Positions 27,664 to 36,362 of a DNA stretch of 64,000 nucleotides are shown in pieces. The translations under genes were made by a program, and so were the position numbers. Origin of the DNA: Armatimonadota bacterium (GTDB taxonomy: Bacteria > Armatimonadota > Fimbriimonadia > Fimbriimonadales > Fimbriimonadaceae); assembly GCA_016789105.1 (NCBI GenBank), contig JAEURN010000008.1:434001-498000 (forward strand), in the 5' to 3' direction. How positions within the stretch are numbered: position 1 is the stretch's first letter; each line of letters begins with the position of its first letter. The notes below the pieces were generated by a model. The model did no database searches. It worked only from the letters and a program-made list of their open reading frames with translations, and was not told where the DNA came from.

Positions 27664-28828
27664 AAAGTTCCTCGGCCCGCTGTTCCAGGCTTTGACGGAT
27701 TGGGTTGGATATGCTGAGCCCCACCGCCCTTCGATAGGCGGCGGCCCCGGCGACACGGTCGCCATCCAAAGCGCAAAAATGCCCGATCGCCGCATGGTAT
27801 TGGGGGGTGCGGACAATCCTAGGCTCCCTTTTGAGGGCCGCGAGCGCCGCGAGACCGGCTTTGGGGCCGCGGCAGGTGCCCACCGCCACCGCATGCGCCA
27901 GTCGGGCCATCGGCGTGGGGAACGATTCGACCAGCAGTTCGTGCCAACGCAAGATTTCATGACTCCGGGCACCCGCCGCAACCGCGGCCGCCAAACCGGC
28001 TTCAACGTGGTAACGGCTGAGCCGGGGCGCGGCTTGCGCTTGCTCCAAGGCGGCAAAACCAGCACCGATATGGGATCGGTCGATCAAAGCCGGGTCTTGG
28101 TCGGCAAACAAGATCGGCAGGCCGTCGGCATCCAGCCGCGCCTTGATCCGGCTGGAATGGAAGTGCATCAGCGCCGATAGGGCATAGAGGTCGGGGAAGC
28201 GACCGCCGGCATGCCCGGCCAAAATGTCAGTCAGTCGCAACGCCTCGGCGGCCAATTCGGGCCGGAGGTAATACTGTCCCCGTTGGGCTTCGTAGCCTTC
28301 CGTGAACATCAAATACAAGGCCAGAAGGACAGACGGCATTGCCGTTGCGGGATCGGCCGGTTCCAGGTCTTGGGGGTCCAATTTGGATTTGGCCCTGGAA
28401 ATTCGGCGCTGCACCGCTTCTTCGGATTCATGAAAAAGTCCGGCGATTTCCGCGGCCGTCAACCCGCCAAGCGTGCGCAAGATCAGGCAGACCTGCTCGC
28501 CCATTTTGAGCTTTGGCGAACACACCATGAAGTACAGCGCGAGCTCGTCGTCGGGGGCGGTTCCTTCTGCAACAAGGTCCTGGCTTGGCCAGGCTGTTTC
28601 GCGCCGGGTTTTGCGCAACTGGTCGATGAGCCGGCGTTCGGCTGCTTTGTGGAGCCACGCCTTGGGGTTTGAAGGCTGGCCCTGCATCGGCCAAGATTGC
28701 AGGGCCGCCACAAATGCCTCTTGCACGGCATCCAATGCCGGCTCCAAGCAATGTGGCCCGAACCTCCGCACCAGCGCTGCCGCGATTTGGGCATGGGTTT
28801 CACGGAAATCCGGGCCGTCAAGGGTCAT
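27647..28828 (-). CDS. ECF-type RNA polymerase sigma factor, ECF42 group with C-terminal extension
   Basis: 393 aa, about twice the size of a minimal ECF factor. Region 2 is seen in LDAVQEAFVAALQSW and NPKAWLHKAAERRLIDQLRK, region 4 in LTAAEIAGLFHESEEAVQRRISRAK. The C-terminal half begins with VLLALYLMFTEGYEA, the motif of the ECF42 (SigJ-like, TPR-containing) extension, and ends with tandem helical hairpins. ECF42 factors are genetically linked to DGPF/YciI proteins, and two such genes lie immediately upstream in the same direction. The sigma start overlaps the first DGPF stop by four bases. No anti-sigma factor gene is present, as usual for this group. Confidence 0.9.
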   Translation of the reverse strand: MTLDGPDFRETHAQIAAALVRRFGPHCLEPALDAVQEAFVAALQSWPMQGQPSNPKAWLHKAAERRLIDQLRKTRRETAWPSQDLVAEGTAPDDELALYFMVCSPKLKMGEQVCLILRTLGGLTAAEIAGLFHESEEAVQRRISRAKSKLDPQDLEPADPATAMPSVLLALYLMFTEGYEAQRGQYYLRPELAAEALRLTDILAGHAGGRFPDLYALSALMHFHSSRIKARLDADGLPILFADQDPALIDRSHIGAGFAALEQAQAAPRLSRYHVEAGLAAAVAAGARSHEILRWHELLVESFPTPMARLAHAVAVGTCRGPKAGLAALAALKREPRIVRTPQYHAAIGHFCALDGDRVAGAAAYRRAVGLSISNPIRQSLEQRAEELSNSGQ

Positions 28829-29199
28829 CCGGGGTAGTCCATCTCTTCCCGCACTTCAACCCGGCTCCCAAAATGGAGTGCCGGGCAACCGCGGGCGACC
28901 TCGGTTGCTTCGGCCAAGTTTGCGGCCGTGAAGTAGTAAAAACCACCCACGACTTCTTTGGCAAAGACGTAAGGCCCGTCGGTCTGCTCGATTGTTCCGC
29001 CGGCAGGGCTCAGCGTGGTCCCGTGCATTGATAAGCCGGCATCGGCGATCAACCGGCCCTCTTGGATCAGCTTTTCGGTGTATGCGATGTAGCGGGCGGC
29101 CACGTCTTGCATGGCCGCCGCTTGTTCTTCTGGGGACATGGCCATCCATTTGCCCATCGCTTCGGTGTCGTTGAATATGGTGAGGAGGTATTTCTTCAT
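28825..29199 (-). CDS. DGPF-domain (YciI-like) protein 1
   Basis: 124 aa, start at the second ATG (29199) giving MKKYLLTIFNDTEAMGKW. It carries the YciI-related fold with LTIFN, LIQEGRLIADAGLSMHG and the name-giving TDGPYVFAKEVVGGFYYF, and ends VEVREEMDYPG. Function is unknown; DGPF proteins are the conserved partners of ECF42 sigma factors and are candidate targets or co-factors. It resembles the next gene along nearly its full length, so the pair is a tandem duplication. Confidence 0.87.
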   Translation of the reverse strand: MKKYLLTIFNDTEAMGKWMAMSPEEQAAAMQDVAARYIAYTEKLIQEGRLIADAGLSMHGTTLSPAGGTIEQTDGPYVFAKEVVGGFYYFTAANLAEATEVARGCPALHFGSRVEVREEMDYPG

Positions 29200-29259
29200 C
29201 GGATTCCCGTGGATCATGACGGTTGGCGGATGCCGATGCCGACAGCCCGGACAAGGTTT

Positions 29260-29622
29260 TCAATCGCCATAATCCATTTGCTCCCGGACCTCGACCCGGC
29301 CCCCGGTTTCCAAAGCCGGACAATCCTTGGCAATGGACACGGCTTCGGCCAGGGAGCCGGCGGTGATGTAGAAAAACCCGCCGACCATTTCTTTGGCAAA
29401 GACATAGGGGCCGTCGGTGACTTCGAGTTTTCCTGCGGCCTTTGTCAGAACGGCTCCGTTGCGGCTCAGGCCCTCGGCGGCAACCAGCCGGCCCTCGTCC
29501 CGCAGTCGCTGGCTGTAATCCATGTACCGCTTGAGGTGGGCTTGCATTTCTTGGGGGTCCATGCGGGACCAAGCCTCTTCTGATTCTTGGCTCCCGAAAA
29601 TGGTGATCAGGTAGTTCTTCAT
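29260..29622 (-). CDS. DGPF-domain (YciI-like) protein 2
   Basis: 120 aa paralogue of the neighbouring DGPF protein: MKNYLITIFGSQESEEAW, LRDEGRLVAAEGLSRNG, VTDGPYVFAKEMVGGFFYI and VEVREQMDYGD align directly with it. GAGAAAG upstream of the ATG is a possible ribosome site. It is in the same orientation as the sigma factor gene with a 60-base gap to the first DGPF gene. No catalytic residues are known for the family. Confidence 0.87.
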   Translation of the reverse strand: MKNYLITIFGSQESEEAWSRMDPQEMQAHLKRYMDYSQRLRDEGRLVAAEGLSRNGAVLTKAAGKLEVTDGPYVFAKEMVGGFFYITAGSLAEAVSIAKDCPALETGGRVEVREQMDYGD

Positions 29623-29645
29623 GGTCTTTCTCGGCGATGGTTCGC

Positions 29646-30203
29646 CTAGGGGTGACGCGGAGCCAGGCTCGGGGCCGACAAAAATCTGCTTTCCTGCCGC
29701 GGGGGGCCCGTGCGTTTTAGCCTTATCTCAAAAATCTTTTTGCGCGAGGCCCGATCGGTGACCGCCGATTCCACCCATTCGCCCTCTGGGGAGATCCGCA
29801 ATGTGTAATAAACCGTCGTTTCGCCAAATTTCACCGACCAGTCCATGCCGTTTTGCGTGGGGTGGAGGTCGAATTGGTCTGACCATCCCGACTCGGATTG
29901 GATCCTCATTGTGTGTGCCTGCCGGGCGGTGTCGAACCAAATCATCGCCGCGATCGAATTCACCGGCTTCTTGACCCCGCTCGTTTCGATTTCGTACAGG
30001 GCGTTGTCGAACAGGGCGGTGCCGCCAGCCGCGGAACGGACATTTTCATACCCGTGGGCAACCGTGGGGGGATCGGTTTGGAAGTCGGTCAGGGTGCCTT
30101 CCCAATAGCCGATCATGAAGTCCAGCTTCGCCATTTCGCGCCGGGGGAGATCGGCCGCATTTTGGCCGGCATGGGCGAACAAGATGGCCGCGAGGAAGGT
30201 CAT
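29646..30203 (-). CDS. Secreted DUF1579-like protein
   Basis: 185 aa with a signal peptide (MTFLAAILFAHAGQNAAD). LDFMIGYWEGTLTDFQ followed by a beta-barrel-like pattern (GGTALFDNALYEIE, SIAAMIWFDTARQAHTMRI, VYYTLRISPEGEWVE) fits the DUF1579 family of lipocalin-like proteins of unknown function. TAGACT (30210-30215) ends six bases before the ATG. It is 23 bases upstream of the second DGPF gene in the same direction, so it may head the DGPF-sigma operon. Confidence 0.7.
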   Translation of the reverse strand: MTFLAAILFAHAGQNAADLPRREMAKLDFMIGYWEGTLTDFQTDPPTVAHGYENVRSAAGGTALFDNALYEIETSGVKKPVNSIAAMIWFDTARQAHTMRIQSESGWSDQFDLHPTQNGMDWSVKFGETTVYYTLRISPEGEWVESAVTDRASRKKIFEIRLKRTGPPRQESRFLSAPSLAPRHP

Positions 30204-30212
30204 CCCTCCAGT

Positions 30213-31475
30213 CTACGCGGGACTGGCCCCCGATGGCACCGGATCATCCGTTTCCACAAAATCAAGGTCGCGCCCGTAGGTTTCCGGCAATCTCAGTACC
30301 GCCCAAACGGCTAAGACGAGAACGACCACCCCCGTAATCGCTGTCGCCCCCAAAATGCTCGTGGAAGGCGTGATGGCGTTCCGGAACAACGTCAAAGGGA
30401 TCACCATCCCCCGGACAAAACTTGGCGCCGTGATCGCCACTGTCCCCCGGAGGTTGGTGCCGAATGTTTCACCCGCTGTCGTCACGAACACCGCCCAATA
30501 GCCAGCCCCCACCCCGGCAATGAACATCCGCCAATAGAATTGGTTGGAATCTTTGGTGAAAAAGATGGACGCGATCCCGACTGTCAGCAAGGCAAGGGCA
30601 ATCAAGAACGATTTTTTCCGGCTCTTCAAAATTTGCGAGAGCCCGCCAAACACGACATCGCCGACGGTCAAACCAATGGCCCCGACCATGATCGCATCCG
30701 GAACCGAGATGGGGTTTTGAACCCCTAATGCCGCCTGGAGTTCTTTGGCGAACGTCATGAACATGGCGGCAAAAAACCAAACCGGGGCCCCGTTCAGGAT
30801 CGTCGCCAAATAGCGGCTGGCCCGTTCCTTCGTCCTGAACAGGGCCAGAAATTCACCCCGCTTCACATCGGATCGATCTTTGACCCGCTCAAACATCCCT
30901 GATTCGAAAACCCCGATCCGAAGTAACAGCAAGGCGATTCCCATCCCGCCGCCGATCCAATAGCCGGTTTGCCAATGGAACACTTTGGCGAACATGGCGG
31001 CGGCAACTGATCCCGCGACCCCGCAAGTCGCCACCAAAGTCGTTGCCCAGCCGCGCGACTCCTTGGGGACCAGTTCGCTGACCAATGCGACCCCGGCCCC
31101 GAGCTCGCCCGCCAAACCCATGCCCGCCAAAAACCGGCAAGCCGCATAAAACGGGACGTTCATGGCAAAGCCGTTGGCGATGTTGGCGACGCTGTAAAGC
31201 AATATGCTGCCAAAGAGGACGGCCAGACGGCCCTTTTTGTCCGCGAGCATGCCAAAGGCCACTGCCCCCAAAATGAAGCCACCCATCTGGACGTTGAGCA
31301 AGAATTCCCCGACAGATTTCACTTGGGCCGCATCGGTGAACCCGATGGCATTGAGGCTCGGCACGCGCAGGGCCGAGTAGAGCCAAATATCGTAGACGTC
31401 CACGAAGTAGCCGAGCGCGGCCGCCACGATCACGAGCGCGGTTCCGGATTTTGATGCGGTCGGCGTTGAGCGCAT
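30213..31475 (-). CDS. Major facilitator superfamily transporter
   Basis: 420 aa from the ATG at 31475; an ATG at 31505 is an alternative. Twelve-helix MFS protein with YFVDVYDIWLYSALRVPSLN in helix 1 and the loop 2-3 motif GMLADKKGRLAVLFGS, as in the metabolite:H+ symporter branch that carries carboxylates or aromatic acids. The substrate is not deducible. It is divergent from the gene at 31534. The ATG lies nine bases before the previous gene's start region, so coupling with the DUF1579 gene is possible. Confidence 0.88.
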   Translation of the reverse strand: MRSTPTASKSGTALVIVAAALGYFVDVYDIWLYSALRVPSLNAIGFTDAAQVKSVGEFLLNVQMGGFILGAVAFGMLADKKGRLAVLFGSILLYSVANIANGFAMNVPFYAACRFLAGMGLAGELGAGVALVSELVPKESRGWATTLVATCGVAGSVAAAMFAKVFHWQTGYWIGGGMGIALLLLRIGVFESGMFERVKDRSDVKRGEFLALFRTKERASRYLATILNGAPVWFFAAMFMTFAKELQAALGVQNPISVPDAIMVGAIGLTVGDVVFGGLSQILKSRKKSFLIALALLTVGIASIFFTKDSNQFYWRMFIAGVGAGYWAVFVTTAGETFGTNLRGTVAITAPSFVRGMVIPLTLFRNAITPSTSILGATAITGVVVLVLAVWAVLRLPETYGRDLDFVETDDPVPSGASPA

Positions 31476-31533
31476 GTGATGTTTCCAGACGGGATTTTGC
31501 CGCATTCGCCGCCCCCCGATATACTGGTGTGCA

Positions 31534-32658
31534 ATGGTTGGCGCGATTTTCTTGGCCTGGCTCAATACGGCGAACCCGATGGCCGAACCCGCCAAACTGG
31601 AAGAATATGGCCCCTACCGGGCCTTGGCGATCCAGGTCAACGGCAAAACGAAATATGCGTTGGTCGAACCCCTCAATTCCGAGAGCATGGCCCTCGGCGA
31701 CCTCCAAGAGGAATTCGGTGGCAACCTAGAAGTCCGGTACGCGGGGCAGATTCGCGACTTTAAGGCTGGTGAAGCCTTCTTCCGGTCGAGCGACTTGGGG
31801 CGGACGCCGACCGACAAGAAAATCTCCATGGTATTGGGAGACGACTTCTTTGCCAACAAGCTGGTCGCCGCCGATTTTTGGAACGAAACGATTCAAATCC
31901 TCGAACCGGACAGTTCGACCGCGGCTTTGGAATGGTTGAAGGCCGGGTCTGGCGACGATGAGCCGACGGTTTTGCGCGTTCCGCTGGCCAAAAACGTTGA
32001 CGGGCTTTGGCTCACCGACCAGTTCCGCGTCGACGGCGAAAAGTGGCCGCTCGCCCTTGAGCTTTTCAGTGTTCTGAGCGACCAATACTCGCCTTACGAA
32101 CCGGCAAAATGGGCCGAGTTGTGGGAGCAGTTCGACGGATCCGGAATCCAAAAACGGGCTTTTTGGCGTATGGCTGAATTTGGCCGGCAACCTTTGCCAT
32201 TCTTCATCGGGACATGGGCGCCGCAAGCCAAGGACATCCCGGGCCCAACTGGCACGTTCACCGCCCGGGACCTGGGTTGCCGCCGTGTCCTGCTCGACAC
32301 GGCCCGGCATGAACTCTGGTACTTGCCAGCGGGCGAATTGGAGCAGGCGGCTTGCCTGCTCAGTAGCCAAGTTTTCCGGTTTCCAGTCAAAGTCGTGGGG
32401 CAGGAGCTCAAAGTGGGCCGGGTGCCACGGTTCGAAGACGGTTCTGGGGACGGGCTCTGCTCCGGGGGCACTGTACTTTCACTCGATACATACACCGGGG
32501 CCGAACTGGTGGCCGCCTTGATTGCGGGCGGCGAGAAGCGGCAAACCCTCCTCAAGGATCTTGTCCAACGATCCAAGCAGCGGCTGACGGTGGAAATCCT
32601 ATGCCCCGATGGGCAAAAGAGGAAGATCTACGTCAACAGCCTTTTGGATGGTGCCTAA
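31534..32658 (+). CDS. Degenerate retropepsin-like secreted or membrane-anchored protein
   Basis: 374 aa with a short hydrophobic N-terminus (MVGAIFLAWLNTANPMAE). Two regions resemble halves of retropepsin-like aspartic protease folds: ALAIQVNGKTKYALVEPLN with MVLGDDFFANKLVAADFW, and GCRRVLLDTARHELWYLP. The catalytic D-T/S-G triad is absent from the first half (VEPLNS where it is expected) and altered to DTA in the second. If the fold is right, it is probably not a protease. TATACT ends eight bases before the ATG, with TTGCCG 17 bases further upstream. The 3' end overlaps the antiporter gene by four bases. Confidence 0.6.
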   Translation: MVGAIFLAWLNTANPMAEPAKLEEYGPYRALAIQVNGKTKYALVEPLNSESMALGDLQEEFGGNLEVRYAGQIRDFKAGEAFFRSSDLGRTPTDKKISMVLGDDFFANKLVAADFWNETIQILEPDSSTAALEWLKAGSGDDEPTVLRVPLAKNVDGLWLTDQFRVDGEKWPLALELFSVLSDQYSPYEPAKWAELWEQFDGSGIQKRAFWRMAEFGRQPLPFFIGTWAPQAKDIPGPTGTFTARDLGCRRVLLDTARHELWYLPAGELEQAACLLSSQVFRFPVKVVGQELKVGRVPRFEDGSGDGLCSGGTVLSLDTYTGAELVAALIAGGEKRQTLLKDLVQRSKQRLTVEILCPDGQKRKIYVNSLLDGA

Positions 32659-33719
32659 CCCCACCAAAACGCCGATGCGATCAGCACATAGAGCCCGATC
32701 AGCGACGCCCCTTCCAGCCAGATGGCCTCCCCGTCAAAAACGATCCAGGCTGGGATGACGGCAGCCAAGATGAGGGCGACGAGCAGCATCGGCGGGAGCA
32801 CCAAGGTCATCGGTGCCGTCCCGACAAAAAACGAGATCAGCACCAACAGCGGCACCAACATCAGCGCGATTTGCAAACTGGAGTTGAGGATTACGCTGAG
32901 CGCGTAGTCGGGTTTGTTTTTGAGGGCCAGTTGGATTCCCACCAAGTTTTCGATGGCGTTGCCGGCGATGGCCACCACCACGAGCCCGGTAAACGCCTGG
33001 CTCAAGCCCATCGCCTTGGTCGCCGGCTCCAGGGCGGCGACAAACCATTCCGAAACAAAAGCCGCCCCCAATCCCGCCAGGGCCAAAACGGCAATGGCAA
33101 AACCCACCGGCCATGTCGAGTGGGATTCTTTGGCGTCTTCAGGCGTGACCGCTTCGTTCCCCTTGAGGAAAAAGCTGAGGCTGCAGGCAAAGACGGCAAG
33201 CAACACCAGCGAGCAAACCAGGCTGAGGCTGGTTTCATGGGCTTCAGCCGGGGTGTGGAGTTCGTGCGCCAAAGTCGGCACGATGAGGGCGGCGCACGCA
33301 AGCAGCATCAACACGGCAATCATCCGCGGGGGGTCGCTAGGGAACTTGAGCAGCCCGTTCTTGCGCCCTCCCAAAAAGATGGCCAGACCCAAAACAAGCA
33401 CCGAATTGGCGAGGATCGATCCGATCAAAGCCCCCTTGACAACATCCACCAGTCCCGCCTTCAGCGAGAAGATGCACACCATGAGCTCCGGGAGGTTGCC
33501 CAGGGCGCTTTGCAAAACCCCCGTCGCCCCGGCCGACATGCGGGAACCCAGGTGGTCGGTGGCGTGCCCGACCACCACCGCCAACAAACTCAGGGCGGCC
33601 GCAGCGCACAAAAAGGCGATGACTTCGTTGGTGCGGCCGTGGCTTAGGCCGGCGACAACACAAGCAGCGAGCGCCCCGCCCAGGATGGCTTTGTCTTTCG
33701 TGGTGACGGAACGGCTCAT
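32655..33719 (-). CDS. Ca2+/H+ (cation) antiporter, CaCA family
   Basis: 354 aa with about eleven membrane helices in two inverted repeats. The alpha-repeat motifs are GVLQSALGNLPELMVCIFSL and AIAGNAIENLVGIQLALKN, each with the Gly-Asn...Glu pattern that binds the cation. This is the CAX/ChaA group that exports Ca2+ (or Na+/K+) in exchange for protons; the ion cannot be decided from sequence. An acidic-rich cytosolic linker typical of CAX lies between the halves. TAGAAT occurs 15 bases upstream of the ATG. Confidence 0.9.
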   Translation of the reverse strand: MSRSVTTKDKAILGGALAACVVAGLSHGRTNEVIAFLCAAAALSLLAVVVGHATDHLGSRMSAGATGVLQSALGNLPELMVCIFSLKAGLVDVVKGALIGSILANSVLVLGLAIFLGGRKNGLLKFPSDPPRMIAVLMLLACAALIVPTLAHELHTPAEAHETSLSLVCSLVLLAVFACSLSFFLKGNEAVTPEDAKESHSTWPVGFAIAVLALAGLGAAFVSEWFVAALEPATKAMGLSQAFTGLVVVAIAGNAIENLVGIQLALKNKPDYALSVILNSSLQIALMLVPLLVLISFFVGTAPMTLVLPPMLLVALILAAVIPAWIVFDGEAIWLEGASLIGLYVLIASAFWWG

Positions 33720-33805
33720 CGGTTTTCCATGGGGATTCTAGCGGATTGGGCGGAGCCCAAGCTGATTGATTCCGCCACTATCTGGCTACCGACGCAAATT
33801 GACAT

Positions 33806-34534
33806 TCACAGCTTTTTTAGCTCGATGTTCCGGAACTCACAAGGGTGTGACTCCGATTGCAAAGAAATGGTGCCTTTCACGATGTCGAGCGTGTTCTTTT
33901 TCATCAGTTCCTTGGCATCCGCGTCGCCCGGGTCGTATTGGAGTTTTTCGTACCGGTACACCTCTTTGCCATTAACCCGGTGGATGATCTCCTTGCCGTT
34001 CACCTCAAGCTCGACCTTCACCCAGTTCTCACCTTCGATAGATGGGCCGTTGACCTCAGTCACATGGGGGGTAATGAGCTTGCCGTCTTTGATGAAGTTT
34101 GTGCCCGGGGAACAGACGTTGCCCGTCCCGCGGGTTTGACCGGCATCGGCACCGAGGAATTGGAACTCCGCACTCACGGGGAATTCTTGGTCGATACGCA
34201 TCGTGGCGGGGTCTTGCCCCAGATACATGATGCCGCTGTTCTTGTATGCCCAACCGGCCCCGCCGGGGCATTGCTCGCCCACAAAACGGTATTCCAACCG
34301 GAGGATGAAGTGCCGCAACTCCGTGTTGTAGAACAGGTGGCCATATTGCCCGTCAAAGGCCTTGTACTGACTGTAGCCGACCACGATTTTCCCGTCTTGA
34401 ACCCGGAACGTGTCCCCAAAATTCTCGCCGAGGGGGTGCTTGCAAATCTTCGGCGTCCAACCGGTGAGGTCTTTGCCGTTGAAGATCGGCTTGAAATCTT
34501 TTTGGGTTCCGAGGAGCAAGAGCGCGGCAATCAT
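33806..34534 (-). CDS. Secreted DUF1080 protein (3-keto-disaccharide hydrolase / LamG-like)
   Basis: 242 aa with an N-terminal hydrophobic stretch (MIAALLLLGTQ). FKPIFNGKDLTGWTPK is the family hallmark, followed by VQDGKIVVGYSQYKAFD, LRLEYRFVGEQCPGGAGWAYKNSGI and VKVELEVNGKEIIHRVNGKEVYR. DUF1080 (3-keto-glucoside hydrolase) proteins act on keto-sugars in the periplasm. The divergent ThuA and Gfo/Idh/MocA genes 85 bases away suggest a pathway for oxidised sugars. Confidence 0.88.
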   Translation of the reverse strand: MIAALLLLGTQKDFKPIFNGKDLTGWTPKICKHPLGENFGDTFRVQDGKIVVGYSQYKAFDGQYGHLFYNTELRHFILRLEYRFVGEQCPGGAGWAYKNSGIMYLGQDPATMRIDQEFPVSAEFQFLGADAGQTRGTGNVCSPGTNFIKDGKLITPHVTEVNGPSIEGENWVKVELEVNGKEIIHRVNGKEVYRYEKLQYDPGDADAKELMKKNTLDIVKGTISLQSESHPCEFRNIELKKL

Positions 34535-34618
34535 GGCGGTGTTGACGCCGAAGCGTCACCGTGAGTTTACTGCCCGGCCCCGGAAACCAGGTGGCGGCAG
34601 GCGGCATACTCAAACCCG

Positions 34619-35290
34619 ATGGCAAAGGCACTCATTGTAAGCGGAGGGTGGGACGGCCACAAACCGTTCGAAGTGGCAGAGGTGTTGACGGGGTCTTTAG
34701 AGGGCCAGGGCGTGCAAGTGGAGAATTCGCGCGACCTGGACGACCTGAAGCGGTCGGCTGAATTCGATTTGGTGGTTCCCAACTGGACGATGGGTTCTAT
34801 CGATCCGGGCCAAGTGCAGCCGTTGGTCGAGGCCGTGGCGGGCGGAATCGGCCTTGCCGGGATCCATGGAGGCATGGGTGATGCGTTCCGCTCTTCAACC
34901 GAATACCAGTTCGTCGTTGGGGGGCAATTTGTCGCCCACCCAGGGCCGGGTGACCGGCGATACTCTGTCCGGTTCCGCCCGGGGCACGCGCTGACCCAAG
35001 GACTCGAAGATTTCGAGGTGGCCACCGAAAAGTACTATCTCCATGTCGACCCCGCCATGCGGGTCTTGGCCACTACCGAGTTCGAAGATTTTGACGGCAC
35101 TGTGATGCCGGTCGCCTGGACCAAAGCATGGGGGGAAGGGAGGGTGTTCTATTGCTCCTTGGGTCACGACCCGGAAATCGTCTCGCACCCTTTAACGTTG
35201 GAATTTGTGACAAGGGGAATGCTGTGGGCGGCAGATCGCGCCTCCACACTTCAGGGCGACCGGTTTGGGGAGGTCTATGGCCGCGCTTGA
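34619..35290 (+). CDS. ThuA-domain protein (trehalose utilisation family)
   Basis: 223 aa class I glutamine amidotransferase-like fold: ALIVSGGWDGHKPFEVAEVL, SAEFDLVVPNWTMG, GGIGLAGIHGGMGDAF and GRVFYCSLGHDPEIV are typical of ThuA-like proteins, which act with Gfo/Idh/MocA oxidoreductases in sugar catabolism. CATACT ends eight bases before the ATG, so a leaderless start is likely. It overlaps the downstream oxidoreductase by 14 bases, so the two are translationally coupled. Confidence 0.9.
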   Translation: MAKALIVSGGWDGHKPFEVAEVLTGSLEGQGVQVENSRDLDDLKRSAEFDLVVPNWTMGSIDPGQVQPLVEAVAGGIGLAGIHGGMGDAFRSSTEYQFVVGGQFVAHPGPGDRRYSVRFRPGHALTQGLEDFEVATEKYYLHVDPAMRVLATTEFEDFDGTVMPVAWTKAWGEGRVFYCSLGHDPEIVSHPLTLEFVTRGMLWAADRASTLQGDRFGEVYGRA

Positions 35291-36362
35291 AGTCGGGGTC
35301 ATCGGCTGCGGGAACATCAGCGGCGCTTACTTTGAAAACGCCAAGCGCATGCCCGCGATTCGCATCGCCGCCTGTGCCGATCAAGACCCGAAACGGGCCG
35401 AGGTGTCGGCCGAGAAATACGGCTGCGAAGCCCTTTCGGTGGACGCGTTGCTCCGGTCCAACGTGGACATCGTCCTCAACATCACGACTCCAGAAGCCCA
35501 CTTCGACATCGCTAAAGCAGCGGTTTTGGCCGGTAAACATGTTTATAACGAAAAGCCGCTGACCGTTTCTAAGCAAGAGGGCAGGGAGTTGCTGGAGTTG
35601 GCGGATTCCCGGGGAGTGCGCGTTGGGTGCGCCCCCGACACGTTTTTGGGAGCCGGATACCAGACCGTCCGCAAAGTCATCGACGGCGGCGGGATCGGCC
35701 GGCCCGTTTCGTTCACCGCCTTCATGCTCTGCCCCGGGCACGAAAGCTGGCATCCCAACCCGTTTTTCTATTACGACTTGGGCGGCGGTCCGATGTTCGA
35801 TATGGGCCCCTATTACCTGACCGCGCTCGTCCACCTGCTCGGCCCGGTTCGTCGGGTGATGGGGACCACCAGCCAGGCCCATGCCGAACGCCTCATCACA
35901 TCGCTTCCGCACCGGGGGGAATCGGCGCCTGTCCGCGTGCCGACCCATGTCCAATGCCTGCTGGAAATGAAGAGCGGGGCCGTCGGAACCCTGATCACGA
36001 GTTTCGACGTGCAAGCGCACACCCTGCCGCACATCCAAATCTACGGGTCTGAGGCAACCCTGACCTGCCCCGACCCCAACACCTTTGGAGGGACGATCCT
36101 CCGCGGGGTCGGGCAGGAATGGGAGGAGATCCCTTTGCAATTCCCGAACGAGGAAAACAGCCGGTCGCTTGGAGTAGCTGACATGGCGGATGCCATCACA
36201 AATTCACGACCCCACCGGGCCAGCGGGGCCCTCGCCGGCCATGTCTTGGACATCATGCACGCCGCCCATGAGGCGGCAGAATCGGGCCATGCCGTCGAAC
36301 TCCAAAGCGGCGTCCAACCCGCACCGCTGCCGGATGGGCTCGCCAAAGGAGAGGTCGGTTAG
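35277..36362 (+). CDS. Gfo/Idh/MocA family NAD(P)-dependent oxidoreductase
   Basis: 361 aa. The ATG at 35277 follows GGGGAGG and begins MAALEVGVIGCGNISGAYF with the Rossmann motif. The catalytic-domain markers include EKPL (AGKHVYNEKPLTVSKQEG) and FYYDLGGGPMFDMGPYYLTA. It likely oxidises or reduces a sugar or cyclitol. In context with ThuA and DUF1080 it fits a 3-keto-glycoside route. Substrate unknown. Confidence 0.92.
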   Translation: MAALEVGVIGCGNISGAYFENAKRMPAIRIAACADQDPKRAEVSAEKYGCEALSVDALLRSNVDIVLNITTPEAHFDIAKAAVLAGKHVYNEKPLTVSKQEGRELLELADSRGVRVGCAPDTFLGAGYQTVRKVIDGGGIGRPVSFTAFMLCPGHESWHPNPFFYYDLGGGPMFDMGPYYLTALVHLLGPVRRVMGTTSQAHAERLITSLPHRGESAPVRVPTHVQCLLEMKSGAVGTLITSFDVQAHTLPHIQIYGSEATLTCPDPNTFGGTILRGVGQEWEEIPLQFPNEENSRSLGVADMADAITNSRPHRASGALAGHVLDIMHAAHEAAESGHAVELQSGVQPAPLPDGLAKGEVG

